From Ascidia mentula (lineage: Eukaryota; Chordata; Ascidiacea; Phlebobranchia; Ascidiidae): a stretch of 64,000 bases of DNA. Each line of letters opens with the position of its first letter. Within the stretch, counting starts at the first letter, position 1. The stretch covers positions 6,636,501 to 6,700,500 of the forward strand of contig OX387200.1 in assembly GCA_947561715.1 (NCBI GenBank). The letters run 5' to 3'. The notes beneath the pieces are model-generated. The model saw only the letters and a list, made by a program, of their open reading frames with translations, was not told the DNA's origin and searched no databases. The position numbers were made by a program, and so were the translations under genes. This document shows positions 31,367 to 43,544 of the stretch, one piece after another.

Positions 31367-34300
31367 CTAACCAGCCAGCAGTCCTGAGATGGGACCAAGT
31401 GATTGAACTGTAATAACACAGTTTATTCAAACAACGTAAAAGTGATAGAAAAATTTAAGCAACCCAAACTTACGCAGACGACATGCAGACAGCCCCAACT
31501 CTTCAGCGCACAAACAAAATGAACGACCAGCTTCGTCGCAACCGCCTGCAGAGCAGAACTTCTTTTCGATACAATCAGATTCCTCTGAAACAAAAAAAAT
31601 TCAATTTTAAAATTTTTTTCACTACTTTACTTCTTTCAGATAGTTTTAAATTAGTAAAACTATTTATCTGTGCATTATTGCATTTTCATTTGAAAGGATA
31701 TCATAAACATATATACTACCTCATGATGTGTCAACACCGTTTATCGCATTAACGTGTTTGTTGACTGTAGTTTTACAGCTTCAATATCAATAAAAAGTAT
31801 GTACATGTATATATACTGTATGTTTTTTATATGTTTTCGCGTTAACCACTTGAGTTCACTTTGCGCTGTCCCATCCTTTGAAACAGCGCAACACATGCAA
31901 AGATCTACATGCTTCGGCTCAGGTGCAAGACCAAGCGAGTAATTAGTGCAAAAGGTGAGTCTGCAGCGTGTTAGTTTTGTTGTCGCCAAAAGTAAGGATG
32001 CAGGTGTGGTACATGCTGAGTTAATGTTCAATGCTACCATGCGTCTGGCTAAATGTTTACTAGGCTACCGATATATAAATATAATTGTTTTCGCAGGATA
32101 AGCTACTTTTAATTTTTTTCCAGTGTTTAGCAAAATGCCTCGCGCTAAAAGCAATATGAGTTTCTACAAACCTTATGACAAATTATCAACAAAACAAGTG
32201 GGCAAGAAGAAGAAAATATACAAAAGAAAAATGCCTATTCACGGAGTGGACTTGACTTGGTAATCAGCGCCATCAGAGCAAAAAAGCATTTGAAGACACA
32301 AGATGTACTTCAAACTGTTAGGTAAGGATTTGAAAATCTTTTAGATTATTGTTACTGAACATAACCACGGGTAAAGTGGGACGTATTAAAGATGTGTTTA
32401 TACGGAAAAATGGTTGTGCGGACTGCTGAGGCTAAGTGTGTGCACTACTTTACCGTAAACTGACAGGTCGCCAGCCCCGCCCGAAAGTTGCCTAAAATGC
32501 GGCAATGGCAAACTTATTTTCAAACGTAATTCCACTGGGACTCCCTTATACGCACGGCTTTGCTATGCCATTGTTTACCGTTTCACACCCCATTGAGCAC
32601 CAACATTCATTCTTCGTGAAGGCGGTCACATCACACAACCAAAACTAATTGATTTATACTTTTGATTTTTTTGCAGATTGTCTACAATTTATGGGAAGAA
32701 AGGATTAAAAATTCCAATATCGACAAAGAAATCGTGGTAGTGCTTTCCAACACCTAAGACTGGGATGGAGGGGAAAAACGTTGAAGGCCATGCACCTCTT
32801 GACGAGGTCGACCGCGACTGATGCCAAAAACACGCTTTGTCCGGTTTACTGCAGTCGGTTAATGTGCACGCAACACATGCAAAGATCTACACTGGGAAAC
32901 ACGAGTCAATTCACAAATGAAAGTTTGGATTAATCTTTGCTAATTTTTTTGAAACTTACTGTGTTGGCAGCGTTTTCCGATCCATCCTGGGTTGCATGTG
33001 CACTTATAAGAGTTGTCAGTTTCTTTACACCTTCCGTTTGCGCATGGCGCTGTTGCACACGGATCGTAAACTGCATTAAAAGGTTTCTTATGTTATAACA
33101 AAAAAATTATTCAGAAAACAAAATACATTTTTACTCACAGTCACAACTTGGGCCTAAGTATCCGGGATGGCACTTGCACGAGTACAATGGTGGTACTGCA
33201 CATACGTATTCGAGCATCCTTTTAGGGCAAGTTATGTAGGTAATGCAATTATCTAAAGCAGTCAAAACCATACTATATTTGGAAAGCTGTAAACCTGAAA
33301 AATTTCTTACCATGCTCATGCTTTTGAAATTCTCCAAACATGCAGTACTCCTCACCATAGCAAGCTTCAGCGTCTTCTTGAGAATTTAACTTGGTAGCGG
33401 CCTTCTGGCTAATGGGTTCTAAGTAATAAAAAGACTTTTTGCAGTCGTCACGTGATTTTTGCTTTTGGGCCACACTGGGATTTGATCTTAAGATAGGTTT
33501 TCTTCTATACGCATATGGGTCGGGCGGTCGACCGACGTTGCCAATCGCCCATCCAGTGTCGCTATGTGATGTGGACACAAATACCGCCATCTAGTAGCGG
33601 ATTGTTTTATAGTGATGTGTATAAAATGTCAATGCAAAACCTTTTTTACATGTCGCAACTTTTTAACAGCAAATTTGCATTATCAGTTTGCTGTCTGTCG
33701 GAGATTATTTTGTCGTTTTTTATCGCTTCCGTTTTACTTTGACAACGCTGAAAGAATTTTTAGGACTCACTGTTGAGCTTTGTTTTGGTTTTTCGTTTTT
33801 ATTGTATATATTTTAAGACAGCAAGTGTCGATGCCAATAGGCGAAATTAATATTTCCATTTCATAAAGAAAATCTCTTACACTGACGCTGATCTTTCGTA
33901 ATTCTGTTTTGAGTTTCCGGAATACAATAAGCCAGTTTACATATGGGCAATTAAATGGTGTGTTGTCAAAAACCTACACTGGTGAGGGTCAGGGCACAGG
34001 TCGCGTTTCAGCAACTGGGTGTCCCTACATATGCAGTGGCACCGACTAACGACACTAACGTTCTGATGGATGCTTGTGTTTGCCATGTTCTTGAATGCGA
34101 TTAAACCTGAAGTTAGTATCTTGCTATTTTGGTTTACGTAAAGTCGGTTAGAAGCTACAGAGCATCCAACTTTTCATAATGATATCCCGGCCACTTTGTA
34201 GGGAATTATCATTGTATGCATGCACAACATAGAATCGTGCGAATACATACGAAACCATCACACTAAAATCGCCAATGTAGCTGTTGTTTTTGTTCGATTC

Positions 34301-34537
34301 CTCGTGTGTCATTTTACATTTCAAGCATAATGTTTAAAACACTTGTTAGCTACGAGCTCTCCCCACAACCCTTAAAAGCAACTGCAGTCGTTTGCCAATG
34401 TTTATATTTAATGAAGAATCACTGAGTAATATGATCCATGTACACCCCTATTGTTTCATACCTTCATCAACTCCCAGTACTTGATAGAAAGCAGAAAAAA
34501 GCAAAACACCTGCGAAGATTTTCTTGTTGGCAGACAT
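31367..34537 (-). CDS. Secreted EGF-like repeat protein
   Basis: Seven exons can be joined: 34462-34537 (ATG and signal peptide, KKIFAGVLLFSAFYQVLGVD), about 33978-34106 (Cys-rich, RCHCICRDTQ), about 33311-33541, 33139-33252, 32960-33070, 31474-31584 and 31367-31407 (stop). The product is about 265-270 residues. Exon 5 is a textbook six-cysteine EGF domain (DPCATAPCANGRC, then YKCTCNPGWIGKRC). Exon 4 ends in an EGF half (YSCKCHPGYLGPSCD), and exon 6 has a second six-cysteine unit (DCIEKKFCSAGGCDE, then FCLCAEELGLSAC). The introns flanking exons 4-6 are all phase 1, as usual for shuffled extracellular modules. The join between exons 2 and 3 is the weak point: two donors, 33978 or 33980, and a weak acceptor. 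Likely an extracellular or matrix protein; partner unknown. Confidence 0.7.
32135..32740 (+). CDS. Possible two-exon gene fragment inside an EGF-gene intron
   Basis: On the strand opposite the EGF gene, an ATG at 32135 opens a basic 42-codon frame (MPRAKSNMSFYKPYDKLSTK) ending at a stop near 32260. In another frame, coding-like sequence with DLVISAIRAKKHLKTQDV runs to a donor near 32321 (GTAAGG) and joins in phase to an acceptor near 32677, ending KIPISTKKSW at a TAG near 32740. The overlap in different frames suggests a frameshifted relic, perhaps of a transposase helix-turn-helix region. Weak evidence. Confidence 0.2.
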
Positions 34538-34667
34538 CTTGCTCTTGGAACTTGTGGATTGTATATCGTTTGAAAATAATCGTTTGTCTATGGTGATATG
34601 CTCTAAGTTTGCTAAAAGCAAAACATTGATTTCTAGAAATCTAAATTTACAAAACATTATGACTCAA

Positions 34668-34729
34668 ATGTTTTTTTTCTTAAGCTCTCTGTGCCGCCGC
34701 TTTTTTTCTTAAGCTTTCTGTGCCGCCGC
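34668..34729. repeat. Short direct repeat (about 29 bp x 2)
   Basis: TTTTTTTCTTAAGCTCTCTG followed by TGCCGCCGC occurs twice in tandem with one mismatch, about 130 bases upstream of the EGF-gene start. Confidence 0.8.
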
Positions 34730-35109
34730 TGTATATTTACCACGCCTTAAATCAAATAAACTGTAATTCAAACGTTTGAAAGAAAACTTAACGAAAATTC
34801 GAAATCGTTTCTTTCCAAAGAAACTTTTTTCTCTCACGAACAGGCAGTGTCATATATCCTAAAAATACAATGCTTTACAAACACCTATATCCAGCGATTA
34901 TGAATAGACAAAAAACAACGCCGCAGAAATTATCGCTGTGTAACTGAAAAAATGCCATTATCCTGTCGCCGTAATTCATTTACAATGTCTTCAAAAATCG
35001 TCAAAGTTTCTAAAATTAATCCAATTTTAAAACGCAGCGTGCTTATTTTTTGCTCCTGCCCGATGGTAACCCTGCCTATATCTCCATCACACAAGTTCAA
35101 TGACAAAAC

Positions 35110-35435
35110 GGACTTTTGGTGAAAAAAGCGCGCACGATCACTAACGTTCTCCATTTTATCGTCGGTTTTGCACATGACAAATTTTCTGCTGATCCAAAGC
35201 ATTACTGCTGTTTATTCGAGCGCAACCGACCAAACTTGAAAATGGTCCCGTCAATGACCTACATGCAGTGAAATGCAAACCAATGCCGATTTTGCACAAG
35301 GAGTACTGTAAACGACTTTATTGCAAAATAAGCGATTTGTTGTCAAACGCTTGGTGTTGCTGCAAGTCGTTTTGGGAATGCAGAGCAGCGCCAATGTTGG
35401 GACCCTCATGTTTTTTCAGTTAAATTGTACCCTGC
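35110..35435. repeat. Dispersed repeat, copy 2
   Basis: The same family as 30660-30870: GCGCGCACGATCACTAACGT, then GCGCAACCGACCAAACTTG, then GCCAATGTTGGGACCC with TTTTTTCAGTTAAATTGTAC. Longer than copy 1 because of a central insertion. No gene is recognised between here and the satellite array. Confidence 0.6.
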
Positions 35436-35657
35436 GAAGTGATTGCGTTCACAGCATTCTTCCTCTGGAACGCTAATTGTGTTACATGTCATGTAGCCAG
35501 TTATCGTTCTACCTCAAGTCATTCCATTGTTTTGTCATAAAATACAACATTGGCGACGATGACACTCTACAATACAGTGAACTGCTGAAAGAAAAAATGT
35601 CTGAGAAGTTGCGTATGATTATATGTCTTAATTACATGAGTAAAAAAGGGTTTTACA

Positions 35658-38600
35658 GTTTAAATCTGTGTCAGGAATAAATGCAACTGTTACGTAATGG
35701 CTTACGTCATTCTTCACATTGACAATGAACTGTGTGTGATTGCGTGAGAGGCACTAGACTGCCTAGGGTCTGTGGAATGTTTCGCATCAGTAATTTCCTG
35801 CGTATTTTTCTTGAAAACGAACGTTCCGTACTTGAAGGCCCCTTTATCCTGTTCTGACTATCCTTGCTGACTTGGCGATCTGATTCTAGATTTCGTAATG
35901 TCAGCACGTTTCCATGTAAAACTTCACATTTTTCAAGGTTATGACATTTTTTCTTTCCTGCAAATACGCATGAGCCCTTTATGATTGACATGAAATTAGA
36001 TGAAGACTGTTACGGACAGTTTAACAACTTTATTAACATTTCTATGTTACTTGAACACTTGCGTATATTTGTGCACATTGGCATTACATCATCGTATTCC
36101 TTTAATTGTCTCGCAAAGCGTGCTCGCATGGTTTACTGGCGGGAAATAGCCACAGTAATCGTAAATATTAATGTAGATTAAACATTGTCGAGATTCTAGT
36201 GATACTTTTGATATTTGTGACAAATGTTATGCAGACTTAAAGGCCTGCCATGTGCCTCTTTCAGTGTTCTGTGGGCCAGTGTTGCGACCTACTATGCCAA
36301 ATATGAGTCTCAATTCGGGTCTTAACAATTATTTAGGATTGATGGGAAATCCTATTTGATTAACACATTTGACATAAGATCGCACGTGAGTTCTAATTGA
36401 TGTGTTTTCCTAACCTGACTTTAATTGAAACTTGATGGAAACATTCCAACAATATTTATTTACCATGAAAAATTTTGGATACGAAATTAACATGCGCAAT
36501 TATACCAACGCCAAACTAAGTGAATTTACGAACTGAGGAGAGCACAGTACCGCTGCACTGCCCCGCTCCGCCTCAGCTGAACGCACACGTAAAGTTTCAT
36601 TATTTAAACCGGATGGAAACAAAGCGAACGAAGTGTCGTAAAAAGAAGGGCGATCCAAGGACTAACGGTCAGCGAACAGTTAACAAAAGACGCACTCTCA
36701 CACAAAACAATGAAGGACTTCTCTAAGGCGACACATTTAAGCTGGCCAATAAAATCACATAAAAACACAGCTGTTGCGTAGAAACTAGTAACGAGATCTA
36801 ATCACGTGAGAAAGCAACCGTTGTTATACATTTTGAAATGAGATGCTGGACAAGACGCACCTAAAATGCCTTAACACAAAAAACCCATGGAAAGAGATTC
36901 CGGACGTTGATGACGAAACTGGCTGTTATGTGACCATAGTTCATATTTCCATGAATGCAAACGTTGCTATGTAACGTAAAATTACGTTACAGCCAGTTGA
37001 CTACGTAGCAAATTTGTGACGTTTGTTTGTATGTTTTAGACGCTAAGCTAACTCCACAGTGTCTTTAGAAACGTGCATAAGTAATTTCCTGCGTATTTTT
37101 CTTGACGAACGTCAAAACGAAATCTGTGTCAGGAATAAATGCAACTGTTACGTAATGGCTTACGTCATTCTTCACATTGACAATGAACTGTGTGTGATTG
37201 CGTGAGAGGCACTAGACTGCCTAGGGTCTGTGGAATGTTTCGCATCAGTAATTTCCTGCGTATTTTTCTTGAAAACGAACGTTCCGTACTTGAAGGCCCC
37301 TTTATCCTGTTCTGACTATCCTTGCTGACTTGGCGATCTGATTCTAGATTTCGTAATGTCAGCACGTTTCCATGTAAAACTTCACATTTTTCAAGGTTAT
37401 GACATGTTTTCTTTCCTGCAAATACGCATTGAGCCCTTTATGATTGACATGAAATTAGATGAAGACTGTTACGGACAGTTTAACAACTTTATTAACATTT
37501 CTATGTTACTTGAACACTTGCGTATATTTGTGCACATTGGCATTACATCATCGTATTCCTTGAATTGTCTCGCAAAACGTGCTCGCATGGTTTACTGACG
37601 GGAAATAGCCACAGTAATCGTAAATATTAATGTAGATTAAACATTGTCGAGATTCTAGTGATACTTTTGATATTTGTGACAAATGTTATGCAGACTTAAA
37701 GGCCTGCCATGTGCCTCTTTCAGTGTTCTGTAAGCCACTGTTGCGACCTACTATGCCAAATATGAGTCTCAATTCGGGTCTTAACAATTATTTAGGATTG
37801 ATGGGAAATCCTATTTGATTAACACATATGACATAAGATCGCACGTGAGTTCTAATTGTTGTGTTTTCCTAACCTGACTTTAATTGAAACTTGATGGAAA
37901 CATTCCAACAATATTTATTTACCATGAAAAATTTTGGATACGAAATTAACATGCGCAATTATACCAACGCCAAACTAAGTGAATTTACGAACTTAGGAGA
38001 GCACAGTACCGCTGCACTGCCCCGCTCCGCCTCAGCTGAACGCACACGTAAAGTTTCATTATTTAAACCGGATGGAAACAAAGCGAACGAAGTGTCTGAA
38101 AAAGAAGGGCGATCCAAGGACTAACGGTCAGCGAACAGTTAACAAAAGACGCACTCTCACACAAAACAATGAAGGACTTCTCTATGGCGACACATTTAGG
38201 CTGGCCAATAAAATCACATAAAAACACAGCTGTTGCGTAGAAACTAGTAACGAGATCTAATCACGTGAGAAAGCAACCGTTGTTATACATTTTGAAATGA
38301 GATGCTGGACAAGACGCACCTAAAATGCCTTAACACTAAAAACCCATGGAAAGAGATTCCGGACGTTGATGACGAAACTGGCTGTTATGTGACCATAGTT
38401 CATATTTCCATGAATGCAAACGTTGCTATGTAACGTAAAATTACGTTACAGCCAGTTGACTACGTAGCAAATTTGTGACGTTTGTTTGTATGTTTTAGAC
38501 GCTAAGCTAACTCCACAGTGTCTTTAGAAACGTGCATAAGTAATTTCCTGCCTATTGTTCTTGACGAACGTCAAAACGAAATCTGTGTCAGGAATAAATG

Positions 38601-40545
38601 CAACTGTTACGTAATGGCTTACGTCATTCTTCACATTGACAATGAACTGTGTGTGATTGCGTGAGAGGCACTAGACTGCCTAGGGTCTGTGGAATGTTTC
38701 GCATCAGTAATTTCCTGCGTATTCTTCTTGAAAACGAACGTTCCGTACTTGAAGGCCCCTTTATCCTGTTCTGACTATCCTTGCTGACTTGGCGATCTGA
38801 TTCTAGATTTCGTAATGTCAGCACGTTTCCATGTAAAACTTCACATTTTTCAAGGTTATGACATGTTTTCTTTCCTGCAAATACGCATTGAGCCCTTTAT
38901 GATTGACATGAAATTAGATGAAGACTGTTACGGACAGTTTAACAACTTTATTAACATTTCTATGTTACTTGAACACTTGCGTATATTTGTGCACATTGGC
39001 ATTACATCATCGTATTCCTTGAATTGTCTCGCAAAACGTGCTCGCATGGTTTACTGACGGGAAATAGCCACAGTAATCGTAAATATTAATGTAGATTAAA
39101 CATTGTCGAGATTCTAGTGATACTTTTGATATTTGTGACAAATGTTATGCAGACTTAAAGGCCTGCCATGTGCCTCTTTCAGTGTTCTGTAAGCCAGTGT
39201 TGCGACCTACTATGCCAAATATGAGTCTCAATTCGGGTCTTAACAATTATTTAGGATTGATGGGAAATCCTATTTGATTAACACATTTGACATAAGATCG
39301 CACGTGAGTTCTAATTGTTGTGTTTTCCTAACCTGACTTTAATTGAAACTTGATGGAAACATTCCAACAATATTTATTTACCATGAAAAATTTTGGATAC
39401 GAAATTAACATGCGCAATTATACCAACGCCAAACTAAGTGAATTTACGAACTTAGGAGAGCACAGTACCGCTGCACTGCACTGCCCCGCTCCGCCTCAGC
39501 TGAACGCACACGTAAAGTTTCATTATTTAAACCGGATGGAAACAAAGCGAACGAAGTGTCTGAAAAAGAAGGGCGATCCAAGGACTAACGGTCAGCGAAC
39601 AGTTAACAAAAGACGCACTCTCACACAAAACAATGAATGACTTCTCCAAGGCGACACATTTTAGCTGGCCAAAAAAAAACACATGAAAACACAGCTGTTG
39701 CGTAGAAACTAGTAACGAGATCTAATCACGTGAGAAAGCAACCGTTGTTATACATTTTGAAATGAGATGCTGGACAAGACGCTACCTAAAATGCCTTAAC
39801 ACAAAAAACCCATGGAAAGAGATTCCGGACGTTGATGACGAAACTGGCTGTTATGTGACCATAGTTCATATTTCCATGAATGCAAACGTTGCTATGTAAC
39901 GTAAAATTAAGTTACAGCCAGTTGACTACGTAGCAAATTTGTGACGTTTGTTTGTATGTTTTAGACGCTAAGCTAACTCCACAGTGTCTTTAGAAACGTG
40001 CATAAGTAATTTCCTGCGTATTTTTCTTGACGAACGTCAAAACGAAATCTGTGTCAGGAATAAATGCAACTGTTACGTAATGGCTTACGTCATTCTTCAC
40101 ATTGACAATGAACTGTGTGTGATTGCGTGAGAGGCACTAGACTGCCTAGGGTCTGTGGAATGTTTCGCATCAGTAATTTCCTGCGTATTTTTCTTGAAAA
40201 CGAACGTTCTGTACTTGAAGGCCCCTTTATCCTGTTCTGACTATCCTTGCTGACTTGGCGATCTGATTCTAGATTTCGTAATGTCAGCACGTTTCCATGT
40301 AAAACTTCACATTTTTCAAGGTTATGACATGTTTTCTTTCCTGCAAATACGCATTGAGCCCTTTATGATTGACATGAAATTAGATGAAGACTGTTACGGA
40401 CAGTTTAACAACTTTATTAACATTTCTATGTTACTTGAACACTTGCGTATATTTGTGCACATTGGCATTACATCATCGTTTTCCTTTAATTGTCTCGCAA
40501 AGCGTGCTCGCATGGTTTACTGGCGGGAAATAGCCATTGTAACGG
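35658..40545. repeat. 1.46-kb tandem satellite, 3.3 units
   Basis: The phrase TCTGTGTCAGGAATAAATGC recurs at about 35665, 37124, 38583 and 40049, giving periods of 1459, 1459 and 1466 bases. The last unit is cut after about 500 bases near 40545. Units are nearly identical (isolated substitutions and small indels), so the array is young or homogenised. Each unit contains a palindrome GTAACGTAAAATTACGTTAC (mutated in one unit) and a second partial copy of TAATTTCCTGCGTATTTTTC. Small open frames repeat in both strands; unit differences shift or truncate them, so I do not call them genes. The right end abuts exon 2 of a sulfotransferase copy. Confidence 0.95.
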
Positions 40546-40603
40546 CAACTGTGATATCGAAAATTACTGTATTTTTTTAACTACCGACCCGACACTACTA
40601 TAC

Positions 40604-41090
40604 GTGATTTCAACGCGTGGCGAGAATACATTCGTCCCGTTGGAGTGAAAACTCGGGCAATTCTGAAAAGCGACCACACATTGATTTCTCGGATTTGACC
40701 CAGAACGCTTTTGAACCACGAATCCTCGTCACGCACAAGAAGAATCACCTGCAGTTTTCAAATGTTCGCAAGATTTTCGGAACAACAAAAGATGCAAAGG
40801 AACAAAACACAAAGTGTGTTTAATTTTCTCTCCTTTACCTTGGCGTCGGGAAAGGCCTCTTGTATTTGCTCCCAAAAGAAATACGCTGGAATTCCACACA
40901 CTGCATCAACATCTCTGTACATTCGCCTAAATAGCTCTTTGTTGCCCCCTGTATCCAAAATCTCGTTCCATTCTTTATTGTGCCAGTAACTGTGCTCCAA
41001 AAAATCGAATACTCTGTATCCAAGCGCAGTCAAAGCTGCGTTTATAGACTTTGTTCCGGTTTTTGAAACCCCAGCAACGATTATTTTCAT
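40604..41090 (-). pseudogene. Sulfotransferase-like copy 0, exons 1-2 only
   Basis: Exon 1 is 40848-41090 (ATG, MKIIVAGVSKTGTKSINAAL, the PAPS-binding-type KTGTKS loop, ending at an AAG|GTAAAG donor) and exon 2 is 40604-40748 (VILLVRDEDSWFKSVLGQI, ending TPTGRMYSRH). Both are open. Exon 1 is three codons shorter than in the other copies. Exons 3 and 4, including the membrane tail, are absent. The 1.46-kb satellite begins about 60 bases beyond exon 2, so the gene was truncated by, or at, the array. Closest in sequence to copies 2 and 5. Confidence 0.75.
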
Positions 41091-41140
41091 AATTAAATAT
41101 ACCTAGTTTTCTTCGAGTTATAAAAAGTAGGAATTCTAAT

Positions 41141-41465
41141 TTATTTTGTTCTTTCACCTACCTTATTATTATGTAGCATTTATAACGATACGAGTAATTA
41201 ATCTTATTTCATTAATTCAAAAATTCATACGTTTGACATTCTACCAGCATAACAAAATGCACCAAATGAAACACATATACGGTAAAACAATCCTCACTTA
41301 TTTTCATGCCAAACAAAGCCGACTAAATCTACAACGGAGCTAAACATATTCTGTCAGGAAGCCTTGAAAAACAAGCTTGTCTGGTTTCAACAGAGCAGCT
41401 TCGTGCAAACATGTTTGCAGTCGTAACGCTTGGGTTTTTGCCCACCAGCAATATTCTTTCGCCGT
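41141..41465. repeat. Segmental duplicate of 51040-51360 (left flank of insertion)
   Basis: TTAATCTTATTTCAT, GACATTCTACCAGCATAACA, AAAGCCGACTAAATCTACAA and CAGCTTCGTGCAAACATGTT occur in the same order in both places. Here the duplicated sequence is broken at about 41478 by the transposon and resumes at about 44630. Confidence 0.85.
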
Positions 41466-42092
41466 AAGCAAACACTAACCCCGTTTACATGACGGTTTAA
41501 GACAGCTTCGAAGCTGACTCGCCGATCCGACTCTCTCGTTTTCGGCGAAGAGGAAAAGGCAAGCGTCTTAAAGTGCACATGACACGTAAAAATAAAACAT
41601 GTTAATAATCTAACAAAGAGATGTTCATAACTTTAAAACATTTTTGGCGAAAAAAGTAGCTTGATACGACGACTGGTTTCTGAGATACAGCTGATCAAAG
41701 TCGCACTTTTGCCGCTGCGAACGAAATCGTGAGAAAGCGAGATATTGTTGCGTGGCGTCATAGAAGGCGCTTCGGTCGTGCGCGAGTGCTGGCAGCAAGC
41801 CTTATGCGTAGGAATGGAAAATATTGTAAAACTGGTTTAAGCATAATATTGCATTAAACAGGGGACAAAAAGTGAACAAGTGCAATAAACGGATTTTGAT
41901 GTTAATTTAAGCTGAAGACAGATGGCCGCTTTTCGACCTATTATGTATTGTTTAGTTGTGTAATAAAAAAACAGTTACATGTTTTTATTCTAGTTCTTTT
42001 TGAAGGGCATTTTGTGATTTTGTGGTTTAAAAATTAGGATTGGTCACATAGTTTGTCATCTTACACTGAACAACGTTGATTCCTCATTATAC

Positions 42093-42905
42093 TTGCAATT
42101 GGTTAAAGACGTTTGTAGTCACCTTAATTATAATTTAAATGAGCAGCAGGACGCCACTGCTTCCGTAATAAAGAGTTGTGGATTAAACTGGTCGTTTAAG
42201 TATCATACATCAAAAACATGCAAGACATGTGGCAACGAAGAGAAATTTCAGAATGACCAATCTGTACTGACGTTGCCATTGTTCGATCACATCCCGGACA
42301 ACAGTAATCTCAGCACATATTGTGAAACTGATTCACAACGTTGCCATCAGCCATTGTTCCCATTGTAATTTGGATACAGAGAAGAAGATTAGCAGTGAGC
42401 TCCAAAGGCCAACAGACGTATTATGCATTGTTGTTTTTAGGAATATAAGTGGCAAGAAAAGCAATAAACGTGTAGTCCCAGATGAATTGTTGCGTTTTGA
42501 ACAAGGAGTTTTGTTTAGGCTGATGTCTGTTGTTGTACATATTGGATCCGGTGTTAACTCAGGCCATTATTTGACGTACAAATTCAATAAATTTCATTTG
42601 ACAGAATTTAATGACGACACTGTAAAACATGTCGCATGGAATAGTGTTAAAGAAAGGATACTTACGGGTTGTTGCATTTTTTTTACAAGAAAATTAAGAC
42701 CGGTATTGATTTAGCCAGCACCCCAACCAAACCTTTTGTCCGTCGCAAGCCACGACGTTTCAACGAGTCGGCAGCGAAGTCTACGGATCGCATTATTCAA
42801 ACAAATATTGTTTTGGAACAATACATAGACGGAAGAAATATTGTAATTTCCAATGTTACTGAATTGAACTCTGCTAGAAAACAATCATATGACCTTATTT
42901 TTTAA
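42093..42905 (+). pseudogene. Ubiquitin-specific protease (USP/UCH) remnant
   Basis: Three consecutive plus-strand frames cover the middle and C-terminal parts of a USP domain. The first (42093 onward) has the QQDA box (NEQQDATASVIK) and a CKTC zinc pair. The second (about 42322-42714) has the other zinc pair SHCSHC and the His box with NSGHYLTYK, the catalytic His region. The third (to 42905) is a basic tail (KPFVRRKPRRFNESAAKS). The frame changes near 42310-42370 and again near 42690. The Cys box with the nucleophile is not found upstream, so the enzyme is incomplete. USPs cleave ubiquitin from proteins. Carriage inside transposon ends suggests capture, but it could be a host gene piece trapped between elements. 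Confidence 0.7.
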
Positions 42906-42984
42906 CAAAATAAAGGCGACTTTATTAAAATCATTTGAACAAGCAAACATTTTACTAGAATGTTACCGCCTATGTTTGTATTAC

Positions 42985-43321
42985 CATGGTAAAAAAATAT
43001 GTTGATAAACTACAACAAAAAATTTTCCCCCAGGATGAAATGAACAATATAATGCGATTCGTTGAATATTCGTTTTGTCGACGTCTCCTGCGTTGGTAGT
43101 CAGGTTTTCCGTGAATCATTTTGCGGCCGAGATTTGAAACCAGGTTTGATTGTGGAAGGAAGCATGTTGAGTGAAATGTTGATGGACAAAATACTGAATG
43201 TGAATTTTTTCCTAAACAACGTTTTGTACTTTGAGGCCATCCTTTGCTATTTAATGAGTACGAGTAGCAGTACATACGAGGAAACGTGTAGAAGGGTCGG
43301 TTCCAAACCATCGATTTGTGT
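42985..43321 (+). other. Short open frames after the USP remnant
   Basis: A 36-codon frame from the ATG at 42985 (MVKKYVDKLQQKIFPQDEMN) and an overlapping 87-codon frame at 43062-43325 (RFVDVSCVGSQVFRESFCG) both look mildly coding-like. No family is recognised. They may be decayed exons of the transposon protein. Confidence 0.2.
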
Positions 43322-43544
43322 TTAAAAGGACGCAGTTAAATTTGCCAGCCTTCTTATGTATACTTGTTGTTTTCCCGTTCATTTGGTATACATTTTAGAT
43401 AAACAAGAGTTTTTCGGAAGGGGGTGCCTGACTACAAAATGGTTCTAAACCAGTGTATAGGAACACAAAAACTCAAATTATGACGTCACTATAGAAGTAG
43501 TCAAGTTTACGCTACCCAGGCATACAGTTTGCAACGCTTCTGTA

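Noticed and set aside
31741..32040. Minus-strand frame with CysCys motif (DLCMCC) as another exon of the EGF gene
   Set aside because: No splice sites in the required phase 1, and a similar DLCMCC arises at 32.87 kb from a non-coding direct repeat.
35707..40580. Repeated small open frames (66-99 codons) on both strands of the 1.46-kb array
   Set aside because: They recur because the DNA repeats. Frames are shifted or extended by single-base differences between units, with no recognisable protein.
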